Source: Hydractinia symbiolongicarpus (lineage: Eukaryota; Cnidaria; Hydrozoa; Anthoathecata; Hydractiniidae). Taken from it: a DNA stretch of 60,000 nt. Shown here one piece after another: positions 57,901 to 60,000 of the stretch. How positions within the stretch are numbered: the first letter of the stretch is position 1; the number at the start of each line of letters is the position of its first letter. A program made the position numbers and the translations under genes. The notes beneath the pieces were generated by a model. That model was not told the origin of the DNA. It saw nothing but the letters and a program-made list of their open reading frames with translations, and searched no databases. The stretch is from assembly GCF_029227915.1 (NCBI RefSeq), contig NC_079882.1, forward strand, positions 22,141,001-22,201,000, given 5' to 3'.

Positions 57901-59014
57901 GTAAACAAATGGAATTGCTACATATCAAGAAAAAGTCATTTTAATCATGACAAAAAAATCAATCTCACAATTTAACTTTTACTGTAAAACATTCTTTAGA
58001 CAGCAGTCTGGCGTGAAACACAATAACATTCAAATTCACATATATATCATCTGTAATAATGACATACCTGTGGAGGGAACTGTTCTTGCAAAAATTGTTC
58101 GGTGATTGCATTTAAGTCAGGTTCAATTGCTTCGTCGTCATTCGACGGATCAACCTCTTGCTCAAATTCTTTCAACAATTGATCAACATCTTGTTCTGCT
58201 GTCGACAACAATTCTGGGGCTTCAAGCTAAAATGTGAACATGACAATGTATGGTAAATTAAAATATTAACGTGCAATTCTTTAATACTTCAAAGAAATTT
58301 GAAAATGAAAAATACGCTCAAATACTCTTAGGGAATAAATTATTTTTAAATATACAAAAAAACATACAATTAACTGTGGCAATTACCTTTTCAGCTCCTG
58401 GTGTTTTTAAGATCTTCAAACTTGTGAAAACTTCTGATGAATCTAATGCTTGTTTTACATGCCAGTGACGGTTTTTCCAGAGTGTTAGTAAATGTTTGTA
58501 CTGAATTTCGATCCTACACAACAATCAGGATATGAATTGCAGTAAGGCTTATGAGCGAAATTTTATTATCCATTCCTATTATTGTTCTTCCTATTAAAAT
58601 CCTTAACAGAAAGTTATGAGTATAACTTTTTTATGTTTAAAACTTATTCACACCTTGTACGTTGTAAAGATTGCATATTAAAAAGTAACGTGCATTATTT
58701 ATCATTTTTTGAGAAAATAGATGATGCTGAGACAAAGTGAATAATTAACAGTTATTGTCAATCGCTAGCCTTTATTTCTGACCTGCTGCTGCTACACAGG
58801 CTCTCAGGAGACAAATACCTGCAAAAAACTGGTCACCGTCTCTTAAGTACACAAAAAAATAATGATAAATTTGAAAGATTACACAATACTCCCTTAACGT
58901 TATATATTTCTGCGCAAGTTACCTTGTAGCAAGTTCTGTTGCTTCTGCATCAGGAGTGGGAATGATGAAACAGACAGATGGAACTTCTAATTCTAATCCA
59001 GATGGGGGAGAAAC
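667..59014 (-). CDS. MACF1-like: Giant spectraplakin gene (MACF1/dystonin/Short-stop family), partial at both ends, 39 constitutive exons in the window
   Basis: Spliced minus-strand gene. The exons listed below join into 40,323 bp (13,441 codons) without a frame break; all but a few introns are phase 0. Spectraplakins link actin to microtubules and adhesion sites in the cytoplasm. The assignment rests on the order plakin domain, then spectrin repeats, then a giant insert, then a long spectrin rod, and on close resemblance of individual plakin-domain and rod segments to plectin/MACF1 as I remember them. Neither the two CH domains and SH3 (expected beyond 60,000) nor the EF-hands and GAS2 domain (expected before 1) are in the window. 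Dystrophin, nesprin and spectrin were considered; the plakin-domain signature argues against them. The family call is firm; orthology to one vertebrate paralogue is not claimed. Confidence 0.92.
1000..1607. other. Intron between rod exons
   Basis: 608 bp, AT-rich. A short local near-duplication (caacaaaat-tat-ttttgaaagttt, near 1,410-1,460) is visible; nothing else. Confidence 0.8.
1608..2930 (-). CDS. Rod exon, 4 spectrin repeats (441 codons)
   Basis: 1,323 bp, phase 0 on both sides, one super-unit. It begins GIQDELIEKKPKVDRAKEIM, contains RLKRLQEALATSQKFQDSF, KPVSAKLDTVKEQKKEH and KPFKSWLDTTEAKISSMDP, and ends in EPEVIRKQLREVE. The pattern SQKFQ--FD------L and KPVSAKL closely follows a repeat pair in the vertebrate MACF1 rod. 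Confidence 0.95.
3040..3363 (-). CDS. Rod exon, 1 spectrin repeat with an Ile/Tyr-rich helix (108 codons)
   Basis: 324 bp, phase 0 on both sides. It starts DLLKNLDDKEDDIKKVEAVN and contains the odd run YIIYIEEYYIIIEEI near 3,135-3,185, where other repeats have a charged helix, followed by EWVVLTKKNPAFTEPIS. This is the second such run in the rod; see findings. Confidence 0.92.
3474..3797 (-). CDS. Rod exon, 1 spectrin repeat (108 codons)
   Basis: 324 bp, phase 0 on both sides. It encodes AIKKDIENHKPGMKSVDDTH, VDSITERYNKLKADIDERWD and VEETITCCEQALDNQEPVGL. Confidence 0.93.
3898..5898 (-). CDS. Rod exon, 6 spectrin repeats (667 codons)
   Basis: 2,001 bp, phase 0 on both sides. It contains the anchors DAADWLLENNADDR near 5,835 and EKVCRNNPDDFSIK near 4,496, 446 residues apart, each followed by an RLQ/RAS helix C and a KPVSAR or EPLSVR segment. 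It ends in QPLAEWVGETEKLLTPITDD. Confidence 0.95.
5972..7309 (-). CDS. Rod exon, 4 spectrin repeats (446 codons)
   Basis: 1,338 bp, phase 0 on both sides, exactly one super-unit. It begins NLLENLARQRTSVVPAEENG then KWLTDN, passes PVSPVWEEVAKQQQEQK and PLARAHNNEKQSFNEWIVQP, and ends LVSVGSVKPTPEQVQQQIET. The reading frame continues past the donor into the intron, but homology ends at VETVD-type codons at 5,972. Confidence 0.95.
7438..9774 (-). CDS. Rod exon, 7 spectrin repeats (779 codons)
   Basis: 2,337 bp, phase 0 on both sides (tttttaag acceptor, GTAAGT donor). It starts PIFHDVMALKPLYDSITTEA and contains helix A segments KFVPWLEDAEKKLTD, VDDLDNWVNVSTTTV and DDICDWLDVNEKVLLEL. The anchor EIGDWLCDESKDKPQF near 8,710 begins the fourth four-repeat super-unit of the rod. 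Confidence 0.95.
9859..10530 (-). CDS. Rod exon, 2 spectrin repeats (224 codons)
   Basis: 672 bp, phase 0 on both sides. It encodes NLITEVDKKEEDLKALNTSA, EKYKKIRSKLTERQAELEEI, then the super-repeat anchor ATGDWLIERSKRD and the closing KPVSAKFTVARGQQEQF. Confidence 0.93.
10531..11500. other. Intron almost filled by a MITE-like element
   Basis: 970 bp. Apart from about 50-65 bp at each end, the intron consists of the inverted-repeat element described separately. No coding sequence recognised. Confidence 0.75.
10578..11435. mobile_element. MITE-like element with inverted ends and repeated CATCCCGGGATG palindromes
   Basis: The left end carries tcgtttacacgtgagat and the right end, read on the opposite strand, carries acgtttacacgcaggcgg. 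Inside both ends lie palindromic cccgggatgag motifs (about 10,619, 10,748, 11,358 and 11,393). The element is about 860 bp, AT-rich in the middle and has no ORF with a recognisable transposase. It fits a non-autonomous DNA transposon. No superfamily is assigned and a target duplication was not established. Confidence 0.65.
11501..11848 (-). CDS. Rod exon, 1 spectrin repeat (116 codons)
   Basis: 348 bp, phase 0 on both sides. It encodes DLTREINLHSPNHKKVNDTS, VQAEVEHLNTRWNNLTANVK and VLEDLFKEVEKVLDTQKPVS. Confidence 0.92.
11935..12264 (-). CDS. Rod exon, 1 spectrin repeat (110 codons)
   Basis: 330 bp, phase 0 on both sides. It encodes PLYQDVIQHEPTVKHILKTS, KATDELQRRWNYVNDKVRQR and VDHFEPWLEDAEKQVKALPV. 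Confidence 0.93.
12349..13017 (-). CDS. Rod exon, 2 spectrin repeats, one with an isoleucine-rich helix
   Basis: 669 bp, 223 codons, phase 0 on both sides; donor GTTGGT. It contains LAPLKKLTKTNADKYDSLRV, an unusual hydrophobic run YVIVIIEEILEIIIVIEQ near 12,620-12,690, then INSWLPNVESEIVKRTPVSA. The hydrophobic run replaces what is usually a charged amphipathic helix. It is in frame with good repeats on both sides. Confidence 0.9.
13107..13433 (-). CDS. Rod exon, 1 spectrin repeat (109 codons)
   Basis: 327 bp, phase 0 on both sides. It starts PLYEDILQHEPMYRSLVHSG, continues VKDYTDRYNKVCERAKDRLD and ends in GSEQGRKVK. The P-LY----H-P start recurs in later exons (PIFHDVMALKPLYD, PLYQDVIQHEP). 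Confidence 0.92.
13532..13882 (-). CDS. Rod exon, 1 spectrin repeat (117 codons)
   Basis: 351 bp, phase 0 on both sides. It encodes AIKSEIEKKRPMLFVIDENG then QWLLQN, VQQRLAEITNLVHQLNEELN and ASQFDKWLTPVEKTLDSQKP, ending in PVSINPDELKNQ. It opens the series of QWL/DWL-type repeats that mark the super-repeat of the rod. Confidence 0.92.
14099..14428 (-). CDS. Rod exon, 1 spectrin repeat (110 codons)
   Basis: 330 bp, phase 0 on both sides. It encodes GLKKKLEDNKPTVRKLKKSL, EEEATKAIEKHDELCHDVAQ and FFDDVNDIKDWAPKVEEKIK. The donor is GTAAGT. Confidence 0.92.
14511..14840 (-). CDS. Rod exon, 1 spectrin repeat (110 codons)
   Basis: 330 bp, phase 0 on both sides, first exon after the giant exon. It encodes GVHKDLLKNKKIVDQVEKIR, then VTQELNELTARFKKVFDRSE and VVPVTEVNDAVEEGLQVKPR. 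It has no helix A Trp, so it is a diverged repeat that depends on the WLSFVERE helix at the end of the giant exon. Confidence 0.9.
14924..39457 (-). CDS. Giant exon of the spectraplakin: 8,178 codons without interruption
   Basis: 24,534 bp, exactly 8,178 codons, from a tatttag acceptor before GTG at 39,457 to a GTAAGT donor after GAG at 14,924, phase 0 on both sides. Residues 1-702: a Ser/Asp-rich start, then diverged copies of a module in which Arg/Lys-Val strands (VRKIITKKVTR) are followed by a D/P-x-G turn and an acidic tail. Residues 703-6,981: fifteen near-identical 417-residue units. Residues 6,982-7,550: further diverged modules. Residues about 7,550-8,010: Lys/Pro/Glu/Ser-rich, with 57-residue and 42-43-residue repeats. 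Residues about 8,020-8,178: return to a spectrin-type helix with VEYDEFVTWLSFVERE. There are no plakin repeats, which is what the large insert exon of vertebrate MACF1/dystonin codes for. I cannot name the domain. Strong alternation of basic and acidic blocks suggests an extended spacer or a polyelectrolyte that binds filaments; that is inference. Confidence 0.9.
15440..15935 (-). repeat. 42-43-residue tandem repeats, Lys/Arg/Ser/Pro-rich
   Basis: Four copies with a landmark (gaaatgtttttg) at 15,489, 15,618, 15,747 and 15,873, spaced 129, 129 and 126 bp. The unit contains GKNISPQRSPERK, ISTKK and KPKKGDTRPTAR. The repeated S-P sites in a strongly basic background resemble microtubule-associated basic tails and would be phosphorylation targets, but no function is shown by the sequence. 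Confidence 0.88.
15940..16520 (-). repeat. 57-residue (171-bp) tandem repeats in the C-terminal part of the giant exon
   Basis: A landmark (ggtatcgattgcaca on the + strand) occurs at 15,966, 16,137 and 16,308, exactly 171 bp apart, with a fourth, diverged copy further right. The unit reads EPTAVDDVQSIPDLPD, then a Lys/Pro-rich run and KQPVEEML. Its VQSIPD-P core resembles the EQESVPDMFPD spacer of the 417-residue units, so the two repeat classes may share an ancestor. Likely disordered. Confidence 0.88.
16800..18514 (-). repeat. Diverged C-terminal modules of the giant exon
   Basis: About 570 residues following the array, with modules such as ERRITRKLMRLPDGKDELI, IIRRVVRRPVPVITRRTVYR, KTVVVRKVVENPDGTESEI and NIVKRVIQKPKPVQTRRMVY. 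They have the order and spacing of the array modules but are clearly diverged and AT-richer. Confidence 0.75.
18515..37350 (-). repeat. Tandem array of 15 nearly identical 1,251-bp coding units (417 residues each) plus about 70 bp
   Basis: Landmarks recur at an exact spacing of 1,251 bp across the whole array (for example a fixed + strand position at 19,512, 20,763, 22,014 and so on to 37,026), with no insertion or deletion. Unit n from the protein N-terminus begins near 37,350 minus 1,251 times (n-1). Each unit carries eight D-G turns (MPDGR, LPDGTR, RPDGI, LPDGK, QPDGQ, RKDGT, KSDGT, APDGTE), three RGVV segments (DPRGVV, KVRGVV, DRRGVV) and a spacer APMVVDEQESVPDMFPDEP. That spacer also appears as the extra partial copy at both ends. 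The array is clearly more GC-rich than the surrounding exons and introns. Amino-acid differences between copies are very few. Confidence 0.97.
37351..39457 (-). repeat. Diverged N-terminal modules of the giant exon
   Basis: The first about 700 residues hold several copies of the same two-part module as the array but with low identity: a D-x-x-G start (DEYGRKVRKI, DDQGNIVKRIV, DEFGNRIKKIY), a basic Val/Thr strand, then P/D-x-G-E and an acidic tail ending in a P-L-E type motif (VPLEKSES, SPLEESS). Base composition here is AT-rich like the other exons. These are probably the older state of the repeat from which the array units were built. Confidence 0.75.
39458..39976. other. Intron preceding the giant exon
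   Basis: 519 bp, AT-rich, with a normal acceptor at its downstream end. No other signal recognised. Confidence 0.8.
39977..40213 (-). CDS. Last spectrin-repeat exon before the giant exon
   Basis: 237 bp, phase 0 on both sides (tttactag acceptor, GTAAGT donor). It encodes ELCIEVTIYETIIFVIHCAA, then LLAEVDEKWATLDKSFQSSP and ends SPDELEREKGKSDD. This finishes a repeat and starts a charged linker, so the following giant exon is entered between repeats. Confidence 0.83.
40305..40619 (-). CDS. Spectrin-repeat exon (105 codons)
   Basis: 315 bp, phase 0 on both sides. It encodes VFQRDLNKGSYDVKRVLEYG, KSQLESVNLRWEGITKTTST and IKRITIWINQKQHEIEKVG, one repeat. Confidence 0.88.
40701..40945 (-). CDS. 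Spectrin-repeat exon
   Basis: 245 bp that completes the Asp codon and ends in phase 0 (GTAAAT donor). It encodes VKSARDRFDDIVSVLEARGV and YNDLTSWLDCAEEIQVKWGP. The SWLDCAEE segment is a helix A signature. Confidence 0.88.
41034..41139 (-). CDS. Spectrin-repeat exon (35 codons plus one base)
   Basis: 106 bp, phase 0 at the start, one base into an Asp codon at the end (donor GTATGG). It encodes ALLNDSYNHKGTIEILTNVA and on to YIQDQNVS. Together with the next exon it makes 351 bp, one repeat. Confidence 0.82.
41234..41560 (-). CDS. Spectrin-repeat exon (109 codons)
   Basis: 327 bp, phase 0 on both sides. It encodes KITEDVELHRQAFQFINQCG, then VLDRVNKNWQAIAIQLI and LQPLLQWFEKMEGRVTTLAP, a full-length repeat equivalent. 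Confidence 0.9.
41561..41960. other. Intron between spectrin exons
   Basis: 400 bp. It contains a segment with cctatcctgatgagaat that faintly recalls the gggatgag motifs of the element at 10.6 kb; too weak to annotate. Confidence 0.7.
41961..42251 (-). CDS. Spectrin-repeat exon with a serine-rich insert
   Basis: 291 bp, phase 0 on both sides. After IIILELDGRRP there is a Ser/Lys-rich stretch (SLSSLSSSFEQSKKDSSTQK), then a normal helix C and helix A (VQKLFHELQIKSEKR, VVNFEDWQTKVLNRL). The insert sits at a helix B-C loop and is probably flexible. Confidence 0.86.
42363..42592 (-). CDS. Spectrin-repeat exon
   Basis: 230 bp that completes the split Gly codon and ends in phase 0 (GTGAAT donor). 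It encodes LWIRTTTAIIRRYEELSINV, then FESRLQSLYMTVQNFKEGVD and MYRWAEATYQSMDKM, helix C of one repeat and helix A of the next. Confidence 0.88.
42667..42799 (-). CDS. Spectrin-repeat exon (44 codons plus one base)
   Basis: 133 bp, phase 0 at the start and one base into a Gly codon at the end. It encodes HFHSDVQAHHNDLVLIQMA then LSGLDKRDADQTEGEQAIRV, helix B and a charged loop. The donor is GTACGT. Confidence 0.85.
42800..43529. other. Intron between spectrin exons
   Basis: 730 bp, AT-rich. The part nearest 42,830-42,960 is more balanced in composition and might be an old repeat. No coding support. Confidence 0.7.
43530..43847 (-). CDS. Spectrin-repeat exon (106 codons)
   Basis: 318 bp, phase 0 on both sides. 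It encodes one repeat's worth of sequence: AFQKELENYLASIPDSL, then LEQKLHEINERYKRLLRAL and VQKIEAFLPWLAEAERQLA. The FLPWLAEAERQL segment is a classic spectrin helix A. Confidence 0.9.
43848..44458. other. Intron with a short CTGT microsatellite and a probable interspersed repeat
   Basis: 611 bp. A (CTGT)4 run at about 44,141-44,156 opens a GC-richer stretch to about 44,270 (gcgcatgtagcgagacgcac) that contrasts with the AT-rich intron and looks like a dispersed repeat fragment. No coding support. Confidence 0.6.
44459..44542 (-). CDS. Spectrin-repeat exon (28 codons)
   Basis: 84 bp, phase 0 on both sides, donor GTGAAT. It encodes HFVAEVRKKEADLQRVNHHG then EAFLAEAK, continuing the helical pattern into AFQKELENYL of the next exon. 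Confidence 0.82.
44543..45320. other. Intron with a probable interspersed repeat
   Basis: 778 bp. The stretch 44,860-45,280 (latgcaccc-type motifs, tgatgacgtcagc near 45,040, gtgatgtcatc near 45,070 and again near 45,231) has the look of a dispersed non-coding repeat. A copy-number search is needed to decide. Confidence 0.5.
45321..45419 (-). CDS. Spectrin-repeat exon (33 codons)
   Basis: 99 bp, phase 0 on both sides, donor GTAAGG. It encodes VKTSIIKPEDLMLLDLHNGQ and on to YPKIKACA, the middle helix of the repeat begun in the 46,106 exon. It is too short for a six-frame ORF scan; frame and splice signals support it. Confidence 0.82.
45420..46013. other. Intron between spectrin exons
   Basis: 594 bp, very AT-rich. 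Nothing recognised. Confidence 0.75.
46014..46106 (-). CDS. Spectrin-repeat exon (31 codons)
   Basis: 93 bp, phase 0 on both sides, gttttag acceptor, GTAATG donor. It encodes VWLQKAELQAESFHVNAPDL and then LFRRHQ, a helix A with the WL-KAE signature. Confidence 0.87.
46582..46635 (-). CDS. Putative second alternative first exon (18-residue start peptide)
   Basis: ATG at 46,635 followed by 18 codons (METYTIHVPPLRPVISFQ) and a GTAACT donor in phase 0. This matches the phase 0 start of the exon at 46,106, giving PVISFQ-VWLQKAELQ. An in-frame TGA lies 27 bp upstream of the ATG. The peptide replaces the normal upstream helix and fits a start site rather than an internal exon. The evidence is phase, donor and an open start only. 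A spurious ORF of this length is easy to find by chance, so confidence is moderate. Confidence 0.5.
47962..48021. repeat. Perfect 30-bp direct duplication
   Basis: Two adjacent copies of a 30-bp unit (begins ttgcatttgtaaaaaagtga) at 47,962-47,991 and 47,992-48,021. Probably a recent slippage or tandem duplication in the intron. Confidence 0.9.
48279..48524 (-). CDS. First spectrin-repeat exon after the plakin domain
   Basis: 246 bp, phase 0 on both sides. It encodes NLGSDVQNEEAAMDQRLTST through SSEARQRVQEKLSSLEMGW to EKSVQPFM, helices B and C of a repeat and the start of the next. The PFM end joins VWLQKAELQ of the 46,106 exon to give the usual PF--WL--AE pattern, showing that 48,279 splices to 46,106 and skips the small exon at 46.6 kb. 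Confidence 0.88.
48525..50217. other. Intron downstream of the alternative first exon
   Basis: 1.69 kb, AT-rich, containing the 23-bp degenerate tandem repeat at 49,328-49,488. Small ORFs on both strands lack any family resemblance. Confidence 0.7.
49328..49488. repeat. Degenerate tandem repeat, seven copies of a 23-bp unit
   Basis: Seven consecutive 23-bp copies of the form catttttaggcttttattaa plus gaa, in exact register at 49,328, 49,351, 49,374, 49,397, 49,420, 49,443 and 49,466, with several substitutions each. A decayed eighth copy follows. An old minisatellite in the intron. Confidence 0.88.
50218..50748 (-). CDS. Putative alternative first coding exon (177 residues, basic Ser/Arg-rich head)
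   Basis: Reading frame from an ATG at 50,748 (MFKRRKNRRRNSDSSSEF) to a consensus GTAAGG donor at 50,218, leaving phase 0, the phase needed to join the spectrin exon at 48,524. An in-frame TGA lies shortly upstream of the ATG and there is no convincing acceptor, so it reads as a transcript start inside the gene. The head is basic, Ser/Arg/Tyr-rich and probably disordered, with several proline-directed serine sites (SPELRR, NSPRRTPSS). It would produce an isoform without the actin-binding and plakin domains. Alternative N-termini are known for spectraplakins; this peptide resembles nothing that I recognise. It is inferred from frame, splice signal and composition, not from transcripts. Confidence 0.68.
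50749..50900 (-). promoter_or_regulatory. Possible internal promoter / 5' leader of the alternative first exon
   Basis: If the 177-residue head is a first exon, its 5' leader and promoter must lie here. A TATA-like string on the minus strand (CTATAAGAGATATAG, near 50,846-50,860) lies about 100 bp before the ATG. In an AT-rich intron such a string is weak evidence. Confidence 0.22.
53361..53517. mobile_element. Short inverted-repeat (MITE-like) element, about 157 bp
   Basis: Left arm ttttgcacgctttttctttt then ataagaatat; right arm on the opposite strand gattgcacgctttttataag then aatat. The arms pair over about 28 bp with one small gap, separated by an AT-rich loop of roughly 90 bp. No ORF. 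A non-autonomous element or a fold-back remnant. Confidence 0.65.
53932..54076. repeat. Minisatellite, five perfect 29-bp copies
   Basis: Five head-to-tail copies of a 29-bp unit (begins attgcgcaaacaaaatacc, ends ggtgtccgat) with no substitutions. Because 29 is not a multiple of three, all three frames on each strand give similar periodic peptides; these are not genes. Confidence 0.96.
55406..55539 (-). CDS. Exon joining the plakin domain to the spectrin rod
   Basis: 134 bp. Two leading bases complete the split Asp codon and it ends in phase 0 at GTAGAC. It encodes EYKVVEELLNQQLAWVKEKE and then EELTNYVQELQ, a spectrin helix A with a central Trp. The next constitutive exon is almost 7 kb downstream at 48,524, and a putative alternative first exon sits in between. 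Confidence 0.86.
55641..55866 (-). CDS. Plakin-domain exon with the end of the last plakin spectrin-like repeat
   Basis: 226 bp, phase 0 at the start and one base into an Asp codon at the end. It begins AYEKDLDDYRQFVEEHEDRR, directly comparable with the DYELQL-TYK segment at the end of the plectin and MACF1 plakin domains. It continues through LTQLYELVLTSIPRRIA to VDEMPD. It has no internal Met near its start, so it is easily missed by ORF scanning. Confidence 0.88.
56063..56146 (-). CDS. Plakin-domain exon (28 codons)
   Basis: 84 bp, phase 0 on both sides. It encodes KINEEIAQHRKPIQEIFY and on to FILHSK, helix B of the last plakin repeat. The donor is GTCTTT, unusual after position +2. Frame and homology demand it, since joining here to the next exon gives a continuous helix. 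Confidence 0.82.
56240..56681 (-). CDS. Plakin-domain exon, one full spectrin-like repeat and part of the next
   Basis: 442 bp, taking one base of a split Arg codon and ending in phase 0 at a GTAAGC donor. It encodes 147 residues, including TDLNEWLANVEDSLVQQHG and LQCQLDWLNNVHTQLKQDEE, the usual W-L pairs of spectrin helix A. The segment lines up with the region of plectin between its SH3 and the end of the plakin domain. Confidence 0.9.
56682..57058. other. Intron within the plakin domain
   Basis: 377 bp, AT-rich, phase 2. Nothing else recognised. Confidence 0.75.
57059..57216 (-). CDS. Plakin-domain spectrin-like exon
   Basis: 158 bp. It starts in phase 0 (ETLKELETELQPKYDSL) and ends two bases into an Arg codon completed by the next exon. 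The Trp residues near the end (IEKWNVV, LKKWSER) fit the end of one helix and the start of the next. Confidence 0.86.
57306..57428 (-). CDS. Plakin-domain spectrin-like exon
   Basis: 123 bp, phase 0 on both sides. It encodes IIYTSIEELLQCLTSIENML and then a short Lys/Asn loop, resuming the helical pattern of the plakin domain after the acidic linker. The donor is the weaker form GTTGGT. Confidence 0.85.
57566..57748 (-). CDS. Acidic, low-complexity linker exon inside the plakin domain
   Basis: 183 bp, phase 0 on both sides. It encodes 61 residues rich in Glu, Asp, Pro and Thr, such as KPLEEEPVEQIQLGS and PTDEKDIPKDLSTEEQ, and is probably disordered. The donor GTAGGT and acceptor ttttgtag are good. 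Because both sides are phase 0, skipping would keep the frame, so a cassette exon is possible. Confidence 0.82.
57749..58067. other. Intron within the plakin domain
   Basis: 319 bp with a short TA microsatellite near 57,790-57,804. Nothing else recognised. Confidence 0.75.
58068..58226 (-). CDS. Plakin-domain exon with start of an acidic linker
   Basis: 159 bp, phase 0 on both sides (cattttag acceptor, GTATGT donor). The first half (LEAPELLSTAEQDVDQLLKE) looks like helix B of the plakin repeat. The second half is strongly acidic and ends in QFLQEQFPPQ. The acidic part has no counterpart that I recall at this place in plectin or MACF1. Confidence 0.85.
58387..58513 (-). CDS. Plakin-domain exon, start of the spectrin-like repeat after the SH3
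   Basis: 127-bp exon that begins with the last base of an Arg codon split with the previous exon and ends in phase 0 before GTAATT. It encodes RIEIQYKHLLTLWKNRHW and on to LKTPGAEK, equivalent to the plectin segment with the LWHQLH core. It has Trp and hydrophobic positions typical of helix A of a spectrin repeat. Confidence 0.88.
58514..58922. other. Intron within the plakin domain
   Basis: 409 bp, AT-rich, phase 2. Nothing else recognised. Confidence 0.75.
58923..59014 (-). CDS. Plakin-domain exon just after the SH3 position
   Basis: First exon visible in the window. It starts after a ttgtag acceptor in phase 0 and ends two bases into a codon before a GTAACT donor, 92 bp. It encodes EVPSVCFIIPTPDAEA followed by ELAT. 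In plectin and MACF1 the equivalent stretch (VPSVCFL-PPP---A) closes the SH3 domain embedded in the plakin domain. This is the best single piece of evidence for a plakin-family protein. The preceding exon must lie beyond 60,000. Confidence 0.88.
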
Positions 59015-60000
59015 CTACAAAAAACAGTACATGAAATACAATGTTTTAATTTTTACTACAAGAAGATTTGATGTTTAAAACCAAGTCTGTGTTCTTCCTT
59101 AATCACCCAGGTATATTTAAAAAACTCTCTGCATTTCACTTCTTTTTCAAATACTACAAAACAAGTATAGTTACACAGTATGTCAAATGGACAATGGAAT
59201 GGTATAATGAAAAATGTTTTTGCATTAAGTTAAAAGGTCTTAAAAAAATTGAGCAAATTTATCTGGATTACGAGTCAACATACTAAAACTATAAATTTAT
59301 ACGGATTGCATTTACACTAGATTTTGCAAATTTATACAGATTCAACATGAAAGCACAATAAAAATAAAAATAGAAAATTAAAACATGCAACACATACAAA
59401 TTTCGGATTTTGGGTGTAGATTTATTGGAGGGTGGTATTTATGTTAGATTGGGGATGTCGAGTTTAAAAAATAAATAATTAGGATTATTCAGAACATAAT
59501 GCAACACCTTTATGTATTTTTTGTCTTTAAATTCACTTCCAAGTGAAAGTTACAAAAAAACGTATTTTCTTACCAGTGTGTAAGTCTAATTTGTTGAAAT
59601 CAAAATTACAAATGTTGGAGAATTTGTCCATAAAGACAATAAAAAATCAGTTTCCTCAAACTGTTATTCCTCCGAAATAAAATTAAATTTGACAAGTTAA
59701 ATCAAAGAAAGGTGATACATAACCAAATGCATATATTGTGTCTCACCCCTAAATTTTTAACGCAACGTTCAAATTCAATGAAATGGGTAGAGTTTCACCC
59801 ACTTGAGACAACAGTTTGATCGACACTGCGGCAAGTTTGGCAAACATTATGACCAAACACACCTTAATGCCAAAATTTCCGTAGAAAAACATTGATGAAA
59901 AAAGTTTAAAAGTTGTTTCAAAATTTGGTTAGAATAACATATTGACATTATTATAGTGAATAGTCAAATTCATCATTTTTGTCTGGATTTTGTACAATAA
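59015..60000. other. Intron, right end of the window
   Basis: 986 bp, AT-rich. I looked for the SH3 exon that should precede EVPSVCF and did not find it, so it lies beyond 60,000. Short ORFs here have no resemblance to plakin sequence. Confidence 0.7.

Noticed and set aside
59068-59286. Short + strand ORF near the right end
   Set aside because: Phe/Lys-rich AT-driven translation with no resemblance to plakin or SH3 sequence.

Overview
The window is a piece of an animal (metazoan) genome. Essentially all of its recognisable coding content is one enormous spliced gene on the minus strand, incomplete at both ends. Joining 39 exons between 59,014 and 667 gives a continuous reading frame of 13,441 codons with no phase conflict at any junction. 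The product is a spectraplakin (MACF1 / dystonin / Short-stop family), the cytoskeletal cross-linkers with an N-terminal actin-binding domain, a plakin domain, a long spectrin-repeat rod and a C-terminal EF-hand/GAS2 microtubule-binding end. The actin-binding and SH3 parts would lie to the right of the window (upstream) and the EF-hand/GAS2 end to the left (downstream). AT-rich introns beside GC-richer exons and MITE-like inverted-repeat DNA in the introns would fit a cnidarian, possibly a hydrozoan. That placement is only a guess from sequence style. Layout in gene order (right to left): (1) 59,014-55,406, ten exons of the plakin domain, identified by a near-diagnostic plakin sequence just after the SH3 position (EVPSVCFIIPTPDAEA) and by spectrin-like helices matching the end of the plectin/MACF1 plakin domain, with an acidic linker inserted. 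(2) 48,524-39,977, thirteen small exons of about eight spectrin repeats. Two extra exons here (50,748-50,218 and 46,635-46,582) look like alternative first exons giving isoforms without the actin-binding and plakin domains. (3) 39,457-14,924, one giant exon of 24,534 bp coding 8,178 residues. Its core is a tandem array of fifteen nearly identical 1,251-bp (417-residue) units, flanked by diverged copies of the same modules and then by a Lys/Pro/Glu/Ser-rich segment with its own 57-residue and 42-43-residue repeats. (4) 14,840-667, fifteen exons coding 3,779 residues, about 34 spectrin repeats, every exon in phase 0 and each holding a whole number of repeats. Much of this rod has a higher-order period of four spectrin repeats (about 440-446 residues). 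The most unusual object is the giant exon. It is not made of plakin repeats. It is made of basic, valine-rich strand-like segments joined by a Pro-Asp-Gly turn and followed by acidic stretches, in a motif that I cannot assign to a named domain. Marker substitutions show that the array carries a 5,004-bp (four-unit) higher-order duplication and that its edge copies are the most diverged, as expected from unequal exchange. No other gene, RNA gene, CRISPR array or prokaryotic element was found. The rest is intron, with a MITE-like element, a short inverted-repeat element, a 29-bp minisatellite, a degenerate 23-bp tandem repeat and some probable interspersed repeats.
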